Source: CAIWHR01 sp963811685 (GTDB taxonomy: Bacteria; Pseudomonadota; Gammaproteobacteria; Burkholderiales; Casimicrobiaceae). From it: a stretch of DNA of 64,000 bases. Location of the stretch: positions 186,001-250,000 of the forward strand of contig CAWESK010000007.1 in NCBI GenBank assembly GCA_963811685.1, given 5' to 3'. Shown here one piece after another: positions 57,926-64,000 of the stretch (the first letter of the stretch is position 1; each line of letters opens with the position of its first letter). Under the pieces are notes generated by a model, which was not told the DNA's origin, ran no database searches, and saw only the letters and a list, made by a program, of their open reading frames with translations. The position numbers and the translations under genes were made by a program.

Positions 57926-58321
57926 ATGATCCAGCGCCTGCAGCAACGTGGATTGACGATCATCGGCTTCCTGATGGTCGCCGCCGTCGTCGCCATCTTC
58001 GTCGTGGTCGGCGCGCGGATGGTGCCGGCCTACATCGAGTATTACTCGGTCCAGAAGTCGATCGAGAAATCCCTGAACGACGTCAGGGATCCGGGTAACG
58101 CGGGTGACGTCCGCAAGTCGTTCGACAAATATCTCGCGACCGACTACATCGATTCGGTCCGAGCGTCCGACCTCGAGATCACCAAGGACGGCAACCAGAC
58201 GACCGCCAGCGTCGCCTGGACGCGCATCCTGCCGCTCGCTGGCAACGTGAGCCTCTATCTCGAATTCGAGGCCAAGGCGACGCCGCTGACGACGGCGGCG
58301 AAGCGACCGGCTGGAGGATGA
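57926..58321 (+). CDS. DUF4845 family membrane protein
   Basis: The protein has 131 residues from an ATG preceded by AAGGGGAG. One N-terminal transmembrane helix (about 10-31, GLTIIGFLMVAAVVAIFVVV) is followed by a small soluble domain with VPAYIEYYSVQKSIEKSLND and a later beta-rich part. DUF4845 genes typically lie between lepB and rnc in beta- and gammaproteobacteria; the function is unknown. The stop overlaps the rnc ATG (ATGA). Confidence 0.88.
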   Translation: MIQRLQQRGLTIIGFLMVAAVVAIFVVVGARMVPAYIEYYSVQKSIEKSLNDVRDPGNAGDVRKSFDKYLATDYIDSVRASDLEITKDGNQTTASVAWTRILPLAGNVSLYLEFEAKATPLTTAAKRPAGG

Positions 58322-59019
58322 CGACCGACGCGCTCCGTGACCCACGAGCCGACAGGTTCCTAGGTTACGCCTTCCGCCGCCCGGAGCTCCTCCGCCAGGC
58401 CCTCACGCATCGCAGCTTCGGTGCGGGCCACAACGAACGGCTCGAGTTCGTCGGTGATGCCGTTCTGAATTGCGCGATCGCCGCCGTGCTCTACCGGCGG
58501 TTTTCGCAGATTCCCGAGGGCGAGCTGTCGCGCGTCCGCGCGAGTCTCGTCAATGGCGACACGCTGGCCCGGCTCGGCGCCGCGCTCGATCTCGGCGGCG
58601 CCATCCGGCTGGGGGAGGGCGAATATCGAAGCGGCGGCGCCGCGCGCCCGTCGATCCTCGCGGATGCACTCGAGGCGATTCTGGGTGCCGTATTCCTCGA
58701 CGGCGGTTTCGATGCTGCGTGCGGTGTCGTCGACGTCGTGTTCGCCGCAGAGCTCGCGAATCTCGATCCCGCGGCACTGTCGAAGGACCCGAAGACGCGG
58801 CTGCAGGAATGGCTGCAGGCGCGCAAGCTCGCCGTCCCCGTGTACCGCGTGACCGCTGTCGCCGGCGAAGCGCACGCGCAGACGTTCACCGTCGAATGCC
58901 ACATCCCGGCGCTGTCGATCACGGCGAGCGGCACCGGAGGCAGCCGGCGGGCGGCGGAGCAGGTCGCGGCGTCCGTGGCGTACGCGATCGCGACAGCGGG
59001 CGAGGCAGCGCATGGCTGA
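58318..59019 (+). CDS. rnc: Ribonuclease III
   Basis: The protein has 233 residues. The N-terminal catalytic domain contains the signature NERLEFVGDAVLN (39-51) and the second metal-site segment ADALEAILGAVFLDGG (about 118-133). The C-terminal double-strand RNA-binding domain (about 160-228) contains PKTRLQEWLQ and SRRAAEQVAASVA. It processes rRNA precursors and structured mRNAs. The start is coupled to the DUF4845 stop and the end overlaps era by eight bases. Confidence 0.96.
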   Translation: MTTDALRDPRADRFLGYAFRRPELLRQALTHRSFGAGHNERLEFVGDAVLNCAIAAVLYRRFSQIPEGELSRVRASLVNGDTLARLGAALDLGGAIRLGEGEYRSGGAARPSILADALEAILGAVFLDGGFDAACGVVDVVFAAELANLDPAALSKDPKTRLQEWLQARKLAVPVYRVTAVAGEAHAQTFTVECHIPALSITASGTGGSRRAAEQVAASVAYAIATAGEAAHG

Positions 59020-59911
59020 GCCGATGCCGGACCCGGAATTCCGCTGCGGTCACGTCGCGATCGTCGGCCGCCCGAACGTCGGCAAGTCGACGCTCCTCAA
59101 TCGACTTGTCGGCGAGAAGGTCAGCATCACGTCGAAGAAAGCGCAGACGACGCGTCATCGCGTTACCGGGATCCTGACGACCGCGGAAGCGCAATTCGTT
59201 TTCGTCGACACGCCCGGCTTCCAGACGCTCCATCGCTCGCGGTTGAACGAGCGGATGAATCGCACGGTGACGCAAAGCCTGGCAGACGTCGATGCCGTCG
59301 TGCTGGTGATCGAAGCCGGGCGCACGGTTCCGGCCGATCGCGCGGTCATTGCGCTGCTGCCTCCTCGTGCAGGCGTCGTCGTTGCGCTCAACAAGGTCGA
59401 TGCGCTTCCGCAGAAGGACGCGCTGCTGACGCAGATGGCGGAGCTCGCCGCGATCCGCGACTTCGCGGCGATCGTTCCGGTCAGCGCCGAGAAGGGGAGC
59501 GCTGTTGACGAGCTCCTCGCCGAGGTCGCGAAGATGCTGCCGGCGTCGCCGCCGCTCTTCGGCGCCGACGATATCACCGATCGCGACGAGCGGTTCCTCG
59601 CCGCGGAGTTGGTCCGCGAAAAGATCTTTCGCCTGCTCGGCGAGGAAGTGCCGTATGCGACGGCCGTCGTCGTCGACGCGTTCAAGGTCGAGGGCGACCT
59701 GCGCCGGATTCAGGCGACCGTCTACGTCGAGCGCGAGAACCAGCGCGCGATCCTGCTCGGCGCCGGAGGGGCGAAGATGAAGCAGATCGCCGCCAGCGCA
59801 CGCATCGACATGGAGCGCCTGTTCGGCGGCAAGGTCTTTCTCGAGGTGTGGGTGCGCGTGAAGAAGGGCTGGGCCGACAGCGAAGCGTCGCTCAGGCGCC
59901 TGGGATACTGA
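59012..59911 (+). CDS. era: GTPase Era
   Basis: The protein has 299 residues. The GTPase domain has G1 GRPNVGKSTL (19-28), G2 in KAQTTRHRVTGI, G3 DTPGF and G4 NKVD. The C-terminal KH domain contains VYVERENQRAILLGAGGAKMK, which binds the 3' end of 16S rRNA. Era helps assemble the 30S subunit and often works with RNase III, whose gene overlaps it here. recO follows 17 bases later. Confidence 0.97.
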   Translation: MAEPMPDPEFRCGHVAIVGRPNVGKSTLLNRLVGEKVSITSKKAQTTRHRVTGILTTAEAQFVFVDTPGFQTLHRSRLNERMNRTVTQSLADVDAVVLVIEAGRTVPADRAVIALLPPRAGVVVALNKVDALPQKDALLTQMAELAAIRDFAAIVPVSAEKGSAVDELLAEVAKMLPASPPLFGADDITDRDERFLAAELVREKIFRLLGEEVPYATAVVVDAFKVEGDLRRIQATVYVERENQRAILLGAGGAKMKQIAASARIDMERLFGGKVFLEVWVRVKKGWADSEASLRRLGY

Positions 59912-59928
59912 GGCGGAGCGCGACCGAC

Positions 59929-60681
59929 ATGCCGACCCGCGCCCGGCCGCTGCGCCGTGACGACCAGCCGGCGTTCGTGCTGCACGCGTACCCGTATCGC
60001 GAAACCAGCCTGATCGTCGAGGCATTCACGCCCGACTTCGGGCGGGTCGCGCTGGTGGCGCGCGGCGCGAAGCGGCCGCGCTCGGAGCTCCGCGGGCTGC
60101 TGCAGGGCTTCCAGCCGCTGCTGCTTTCGTGGTCGGGGCAGCATGAGCTCAAGACGCTGCTCAAAGCCGAATGGCGCGGCGGCCTGCCGCGCCTGGGCGG
60201 CGAGGCGCTGCTGTGCGGGTTCTACCTGAACGAGCTCCTGCTGAAGCTCTTGCCGCGCGAGGACCCGCATCCCGATGTGTTCGCCGACTATGAAACGGCG
60301 CTCGGTGATCTCGCCGTCGGGCGCGACCAGGCAACGGTGCTCCGCCGCTTCGAGGTCAGGCTGCTGGCGGCGATGGGCTATGCGTTGCCGCTGGTCCGCG
60401 AGGCCGACACCGGCGCACCGGTCGATCCCGCGGCCCGATACCATTACGCGTTCGACCGCGGCCCCAGGCGCTCGTCGCCCGGGCCGGGGCAGCGGCTGCC
60501 CGTGGTGCGCGGAACGACGCTGCTCGCGCTGGCCGAGCAACGGTATCCGGATGCGGCGACCGCCGCCGAGGCGAAGCGGCTGATGCGCGAGGTGCTCGAT
60601 CATTACCTCGAGCAGCGCGGTGTCGAAAGCCGGCGCGTCGTGCAGGACCTGCAAGCGCTGGAGGATGAGGCCCATGATTGA
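59929..60681 (+). CDS. recO: DNA repair protein RecO
   Basis: The protein has 250 residues. The N-terminal OB-fold contains AFVLHAYPYRETSLIVEAFT and GRVALVARGAKRPRS. The helical C-terminal domain has LGGEALLCGFYLNELLLKLL and RRFEVRLLAAMGY, as in RecO, which loads RecA onto SSB-coated single-strand DNA. The zinc-binding cysteines of some RecO proteins are absent, which is common in proteobacteria. The start at 59929 was taken because family sequence begins about 12 residues later. It overlaps pdxJ. Confidence 0.93.
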   Translation: MPTRARPLRRDDQPAFVLHAYPYRETSLIVEAFTPDFGRVALVARGAKRPRSELRGLLQGFQPLLLSWSGQHELKTLLKAEWRGGLPRLGGEALLCGFYLNELLLKLLPREDPHPDVFADYETALGDLAVGRDQATVLRRFEVRLLAAMGYALPLVREADTGAPVDPAARYHYAFDRGPRRSSPGPGQRLPVVRGTTLLALAEQRYPDAATAAEAKRLMREVLDHYLEQRGVESRRVVQDLQALEDEAHD

Positions 60682-61420
60682 GCTCGGCGTCAACATCGAT
60701 CACGTCGCGACGCTGCGCCAGGCGCGTCGCACCCACGAGCCGGATCCGGTGTGGGCTGCCGTCGAGGCGCATCTCGGCGGCGCCGACGGCATCACCGTGC
60801 ATCTGCGCGAGGACCGTCGCCACATCCAGGACGAGGACGTGCGGCGGCTGCGAGAGCTCGTCCATATCAAGCTCAATCTCGAGATGGCCGCGACCAGCGA
60901 GATGATCGCCATCGCCTGCGCGTTGAAGCCCGAGATGGCGATGCTGGTGCCGGAAGGGCGGCAGGAAGTGACCACCGAGGGCGGTCTCGACATCGTTGCG
61001 CGCGAGCCGGCGCTGCGGGAGGCGGTCCGGCGTCTGGCTGATGCCGGGATCGTCACCAGCGTCTTCATCGACGCCGACCTGAAGCAGATCGAAGCGGCGG
61101 CGCGGATCGGCGCGCGCGTCTGCGAAATCCACACCGGGCCGTATGCGCACGCGTTTCACGCCAAGGGCCGCGATCCGGAAAGCGCGGCCGTCGTCGCGCA
61201 GCTCGCTGAAATCCGCGCGGCAGGAGAGGCGACCCGCGGCGCGGGGATGCGCTTCAACGCCGGCCATGCGCTCAACTATTTCAACGTGCAGCCGGTCGCG
61301 GCGCTGCCCGGCGTGCGCGAGCTCCACATCGGGCACGCGATCGTCTCGCGCTCGGTGTTCGTGGGCTTGCGCGAAGCGGTGCGGCAGATGAAAGCGCTGA
61401 TCCGCGAGGCAGCGGCGTGA
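60674..61420 (+). CDS. pdxJ: Pyridoxine 5'-phosphate synthase
   Basis: This 248-residue TIM-barrel enzyme forms pyridoxine phosphate from deoxyxylulose phosphate and 3-amino-2-oxopropyl phosphate. It has LGVNIDHVATLRQARRTHEPD (about 4-24, including the conserved His), ITVHLREDRRHIQDEDV, CALKPEMAMLVPEGRQEVTTEGG and EIHTGPYA. The ATG at 60674 has GAGG upstream and overlaps the recO end by eight bases. nagZ starts within its stop codon, so the usual acpS gene is absent from this position. Confidence 0.96.
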   Translation: MIELGVNIDHVATLRQARRTHEPDPVWAAVEAHLGGADGITVHLREDRRHIQDEDVRRLRELVHIKLNLEMAATSEMIAIACALKPEMAMLVPEGRQEVTTEGGLDIVAREPALREAVRRLADAGIVTSVFIDADLKQIEAAARIGARVCEIHTGPYAHAFHAKGRDPESAAVVAQLAEIRAAGEATRGAGMRFNAGHALNYFNVQPVAALPGVRELHIGHAIVSRSVFVGLREAVRQMKALIREAAA

Positions 61421-62391
61421 CCATTGCGTTGCCCCGCGGTCCCGTGATGCTCGGCATCGAGGGGCTGGAGCTGACCGACGCCGACCGGGAACGCCTTCTC
61501 CATCCGCTGGCCGGCGGCGCGATTCTTTTCACCCGCAATTACGAATCGCCCGCGCAGCTCGAGCGGCTGACCGCCGCGATCCACGCGCTCCGCGAGCCGC
61601 ACCTGCTGATCGCCGTCGATCACGAAGGCGGCCGCGTACAGCGTTTTCGCGACGGATTCACGGCGATCCCGCCGATGCGCACGCTCGGTGAGATCTGGGA
61701 TCGCGACATTGCGGGCGCCGCGCGCGAAGCCCGCAAGCTGGGCTTCGTCCTCGCGTCCGAATTGCGCGGACTTGGCGTCGACTTCAGCTTCACGCCCGTC
61801 CTCGATCTCGACCACGGGACGAGTGGCGTCATCGGCGATCGCGCATTCCACCGCAATCCCAATGCGGTCGCGCATCTTGCGGCGGCTTTCACCGACGGTC
61901 TGGCCGCCGGGGGCATGGCGGGTGTGGGCAAGCATTTTCCCGGCCACGGCTTCGTCGCTGCGGATTCGCACGACGAGCTGCCGCGGGACGACCGGCCCCT
62001 CGAGCAGATTGCGGCCGAGGATCTGGTGCCGTTCGCCGTGCTGATCCGACGCGGACTCGCCGCGATCATGCCGGCGCACGTTGCTTACACGGCGGTCGAT
62101 GCGCGGCCGGCGGGCTTCGCGCGCGCGTGGCTGCGCGACATATTGCGCGACCGATTGCGCTTCGACGGCCTCGTCATCTCCGACGATCTCGGCATGGCGG
62201 CGGCAGTTGCGGAAGGTGACATCGTCGCGCGCGCCGATGCGGCGGTGTCTGCTGGCTGCGATCTGGTGCTGTCCTGCAACGATCACGCGGCGTCCGATGA
62301 CCTCCTCGCACGCTGGATGTGCAATCCCTCCCCGGATCTCGCGCGCCGGCTGGCGCGCCTCGAAGGGCGTGCGCCGCAACCCCGCCTGTAG
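61417..62391 (+). CDS. nagZ: Beta-N-acetylhexosaminidase NagZ
   Basis: The protein has 324 residues from a GTG overlapping the pdxJ stop (GTGA). It is a family 3 glycoside hydrolase: IAVDHEGGRVQRF (about 65-77) and the signature GVGKHFPGHG (169-178). The ADSHDELP loop carries the acid/base His-Asp pair, and VISDDLGMAA carries the nucleophile Asp. It cleaves GlcNAc-anhydroMurNAc during cytoplasmic peptidoglycan recycling. It closes the lepA-to-nagZ block. Confidence 0.95.
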   Translation: MTIALPRGPVMLGIEGLELTDADRERLLHPLAGGAILFTRNYESPAQLERLTAAIHALREPHLLIAVDHEGGRVQRFRDGFTAIPPMRTLGEIWDRDIAGAAREARKLGFVLASELRGLGVDFSFTPVLDLDHGTSGVIGDRAFHRNPNAVAHLAAAFTDGLAAGGMAGVGKHFPGHGFVAADSHDELPRDDRPLEQIAAEDLVPFAVLIRRGLAAIMPAHVAYTAVDARPAGFARAWLRDILRDRLRFDGLVISDDLGMAAAVAEGDIVARADAAVSAGCDLVLSCNDHAASDDLLARWMCNPSPDLARRLARLEGRAPQPRL

Positions 62392-62489
62392 GGGGTGCTG
62401 CGCCGCTGCCGGACGACGCCTACGTGCGCGCGGAGCCTACCGGCGATGTACGATCGCGATTGCGTGCCACGCCGCAAGGGGAGCGAACC

Positions 62490-63191
62490 ATGGCCCTATC
62501 TACTTACATGTCCGCGCTGATCGTCGGCGCGGGTCACGGTCTGAGCGCGTCACTCACTCGCCTCCTCCGAAAGGAGGGGCTCGCCGTCACCCTCGCCGCG
62601 CGGGACGTCGCCAAGCTCGCGCCGCTGTGCACCGAGACGGGCGCCCGCGCCTTTGCGTGCGACGCTCAGGACGAGGCGCAAGTGCAGGAATTGTTCGCGC
62701 AACTCGATCGTGAGCGTGGCGCGCCGGATGTGGTCATCTACAATGCCAGCGCGCGCTCGCGCGGGCCCTTTGTCGAGCTGGTACCGGCCGACGTCCAGCG
62801 GGCGCTGCAGGTCACCGCGTTCGGCGCGTTTCTGGTCGCGCAGCAAGCCGTGGCCCGGATGCTGCCCAAAAGACACGGGGCGATTCTGTTGACCGGCGCG
62901 TCGGCGAGCGTCAAGGGTTACGCGCAGTCGGCGCCGTTCGCGATGGGAAAATTCGCGATGCGCGGTATGGCCCAGAGCATGGCCCGCGAGCTATCACCCC
63001 AGGGGATCCACGTCGCGCACTTCGTCATCGACGGCGCCATTCGGGGCGCCGGACATCCGGGCGACCCGAGCAAGTCCGATGCAATGCTCGATCCGGATGC
63101 GATCGCGTTCACGTATCTCAATATCCTGCGCCAGCCGCGCAGCGCATGGACTTGGGAGGTGGAAATGCGCCCGTGGGTCGAGCGATTCTGA
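62490..63191 (+). CDS. SDR-family protein with Phe in place of the catalytic Tyr
   Basis: The protein has 233 residues from an ATG at 62490 with AAGGGGAG upstream. The Rossmann motif is VGAGHGLSA (12-20), close to but not the usual TGxxxGIG. NAS at about 85-87 stands for NNAG, and GASAS (about 136-140) holds the Ser. The normal Tyr-x-x-x-Lys is Phe150-Ala-Met-Gly-Lys154. The C-terminus ends in MRPWVERF, typical of a group of short SDRs with this variation. With no Tyr it may be a binding protein or use another proton donor. It lies 98 bases after nagZ and probably has its own promoter, which I cannot place. Confidence 0.8.
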   Translation: MALSTYMSALIVGAGHGLSASLTRLLRKEGLAVTLAARDVAKLAPLCTETGARAFACDAQDEAQVQELFAQLDRERGAPDVVIYNASARSRGPFVELVPADVQRALQVTAFGAFLVAQQAVARMLPKRHGAILLTGASASVKGYAQSAPFAMGKFAMRGMAQSMARELSPQGIHVAHFVIDGAIRGAGHPGDPSKSDAMLDPDAIAFTYLNILRQPRSAWTWEVEMRPWVERF

Positions 63192-63264
63192 GGACGCGGC
63201 GCGTCGTGCGGCTTTGGAGATGTGCGGCCCATTGCAGCCGACTGCCAAAGCGCGTGGCGAGCGT

Positions 63265-63463
63265 CTACTCGAAGGTCGCGCTCCAGTAGTGATGGCCCAT
63301 CCAGTCCTTGTGCAACTTCAAGCTACCGTCGCGCTTGAACGTCTGCTCCGCCTTGCCGGCATGCTCACCTTCCCGGCGGGCCATGCCGATGAGCGAGAAT
63401 CCAAGGAGTCCCGCGGACCCGCCCATCAGGAATGCCGCCACCAACCCACCAGATCGACACCAT
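63265..63463 (-). CDS. Small single-pass membrane protein, frame broken near 63445
   Basis: A strong GAGGAGG site precedes an ATG at 63463 that reads MVSIWW and then loses sense. Dropping one base in the CCAACCCACC region (63441-63450) gives a coherent 65-residue protein: MVSIWWVVAAFLMGGSAG-type membrane helix (about 4-26), then a charged tail (ARREGEHAGKAEQTFKRDG), ending HHYWSATFE at 63265. The printed frame from about 63440 leftward supports this reading. I do not recognise a family; small proteins of this layout occur in prophage remnants and stress loci. The 221 bases upstream (63464-63684) hold only a short palindrome CCGGCGGACCGCCGG. Confidence 0.5.
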
Positions 63464-63684
63464 AAGGTGCCTCCTCGATGACAGCCGATTGGAGGCCGTG
63501 CAGCGCAATATCTCGCTTCCTGCGAGAACCTGCTGCCATCAGCGTTGGCTCGATTCCGCTGAGGGCGCAACGTACCTCCTGTAGGACATTAGCGACGATT
63601 ATGCTGCAGGCAAACCGTAGGACGCGGTGGTTACGCCCGGCGGACCGCCGGACGCAGGCACATTGCGCAGTCGAAGGCCGCGGC

Positions 63685-64000
63685 TCAGTACGGATGCGGC
63701 CAGCGACCGCCGAGCCTCTTCGTCAGCTCTTCCGCCGCGTGCGCGACGACCGGTCCGAGCTGCTTGATCCGCTCGTCGGGAAGGCGCGTCGACGGCCCGG
63801 CAAGCGAAATCGCGCCGAGCGGCTCGGCGTGCTCGTCGTAGACGCTGGCCGCGACGCAGCGCGTGCCGAGCGCGTGCTCCTCGTCGTCGAACGACCATCC
63901 GCGCTGACGGATCACGTGCAGCGCGGCCCACATCGTCTCGGGTGACGTGATCGTGTGCTCGGTAATCCGCGGGATCCCCTTGACCTTCAGGATGGCGTCG
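63685..64000 (-). CDS. IclR-family transcriptional regulator, N-terminus beyond window
   Basis: The last 105 codons of a minus-strand gene are present. They read KVKGIPRITEHTITSPETMW, then VIRQRGWSFDDEEHALGTRCVAASVYDEHAEPLGAISLAGP (in order), ending in GGRWPHPY. This is the effector-binding domain of IclR/KdgR-type regulators: DDEE, GxRCVAAPV-like and the AISLAGP strand are hallmarks. The DNA-binding domain is outside the window. What it regulates cannot be told from here. Confidence 0.88.
   Translation of the reverse strand, partial: DAILKVKGIPRITEHTITSPETMWAALHVIRQRGWSFDDEEHALGTRCVAASVYDEHAEPLGAISLAGPSTRLPDERIKQLGPVVAHAAEELTKRLGGRWPHPY

Noticed and set aside
63637..63651. CCGGCGGACCGCCGG palindrome after the IclR-type gene
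   Set aside because: It is a very short loop with no U-tract, so it is not called a terminator; a single copy gives no support for a REP-type repeat.

Overview
The window is about 64 kb of very GC-rich, densely coding bacterial DNA. Gene content and order point to a betaproteobacterium of the Burkholderiales type. The evidence is a divergent mdh / gntR-sdhCDABE-gltA-sucA-sucB-lpdA-zapE TCA-cycle locus, a rpoE-rseA-rseB-mucD block leading into lepA-lepB-DUF4845-rnc-era-recO-pdxJ-nagZ, and prpBCD genes lying beside the TCA genes. The placement is an inference from synteny, not a database match. No tRNA, rRNA, insertion sequence, integrase or CRISPR array was recognised by eye.

Layout. 1-9.7 kb holds envelope and stress genes: an SPFH/DUF1648 membrane operon, a Do-type periplasmic protease with a PmrA/QseB-like box in its promoter, a pair of c-di-GMP-associated genes (PilZ-like and DUF1631), and an msrB-response regulator-histidine kinase cluster. 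9.8-20 kb is mixed: an MFS exporter, an SDR, a GST, a methyltransferase, a gtrA/GT2/GT-C trio resembling lipid-linked sugar transfer modules, ttcA, an orphan ParA-like ATPase, a small lipoprotein and an EamA permease. 20-42.8 kb is the central-carbon locus. Leftward from a clear sigma-70 promoter run mdh, a CitE-like lyase, prpB, prpC, a lysozyme-inhibitor-like gene, prpD, a DUF3617 gene and acnA, ending at a hairpin. Rightward run gntR, sdhCDABE, gltA, sucA, sucB, lpdA and zapE. 42.8-50.6 kb carries an acryloyl-CoA reductase-like gene, a second glycosylation-type cluster, prpE and an asparaginase. 50.8-62.4 kb is the sigma-E operon, which starts at a near-consensus sigma-E promoter, followed by the lepA to nagZ translation/RNA/repair block. 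The right end has an atypical SDR, a small membrane protein and a truncated IclR-type regulator.

How the genes work together. sdh, gltA, sucAB, lpdA, mdh and acnA supply most of the oxidative TCA cycle. prpE, prpC, prpD, acnA and prpB supply the methylcitrate cycle for propionyl-CoA, and acnA can serve both. The GntR regulator sits between the two halves, over a palindrome next to the mdh promoter. Two Do proteases are present under apparently different controls, one with a PmrA/QseB-like box and one in the sigma-E operon.

Caution on data quality. At least nine conserved genes are interrupted by single-base frame changes (DUF1631, histidine kinase, methyltransferase, histidine phosphatase, lipoprotein, acnA, zapE, rseB, the small membrane protein), and the glutaredoxin-like gene is disrupted by extra sequence. 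Several are essential or near-essential, so residual sequencing or assembly indels are the most likely cause. Those genes are annotated across the break.
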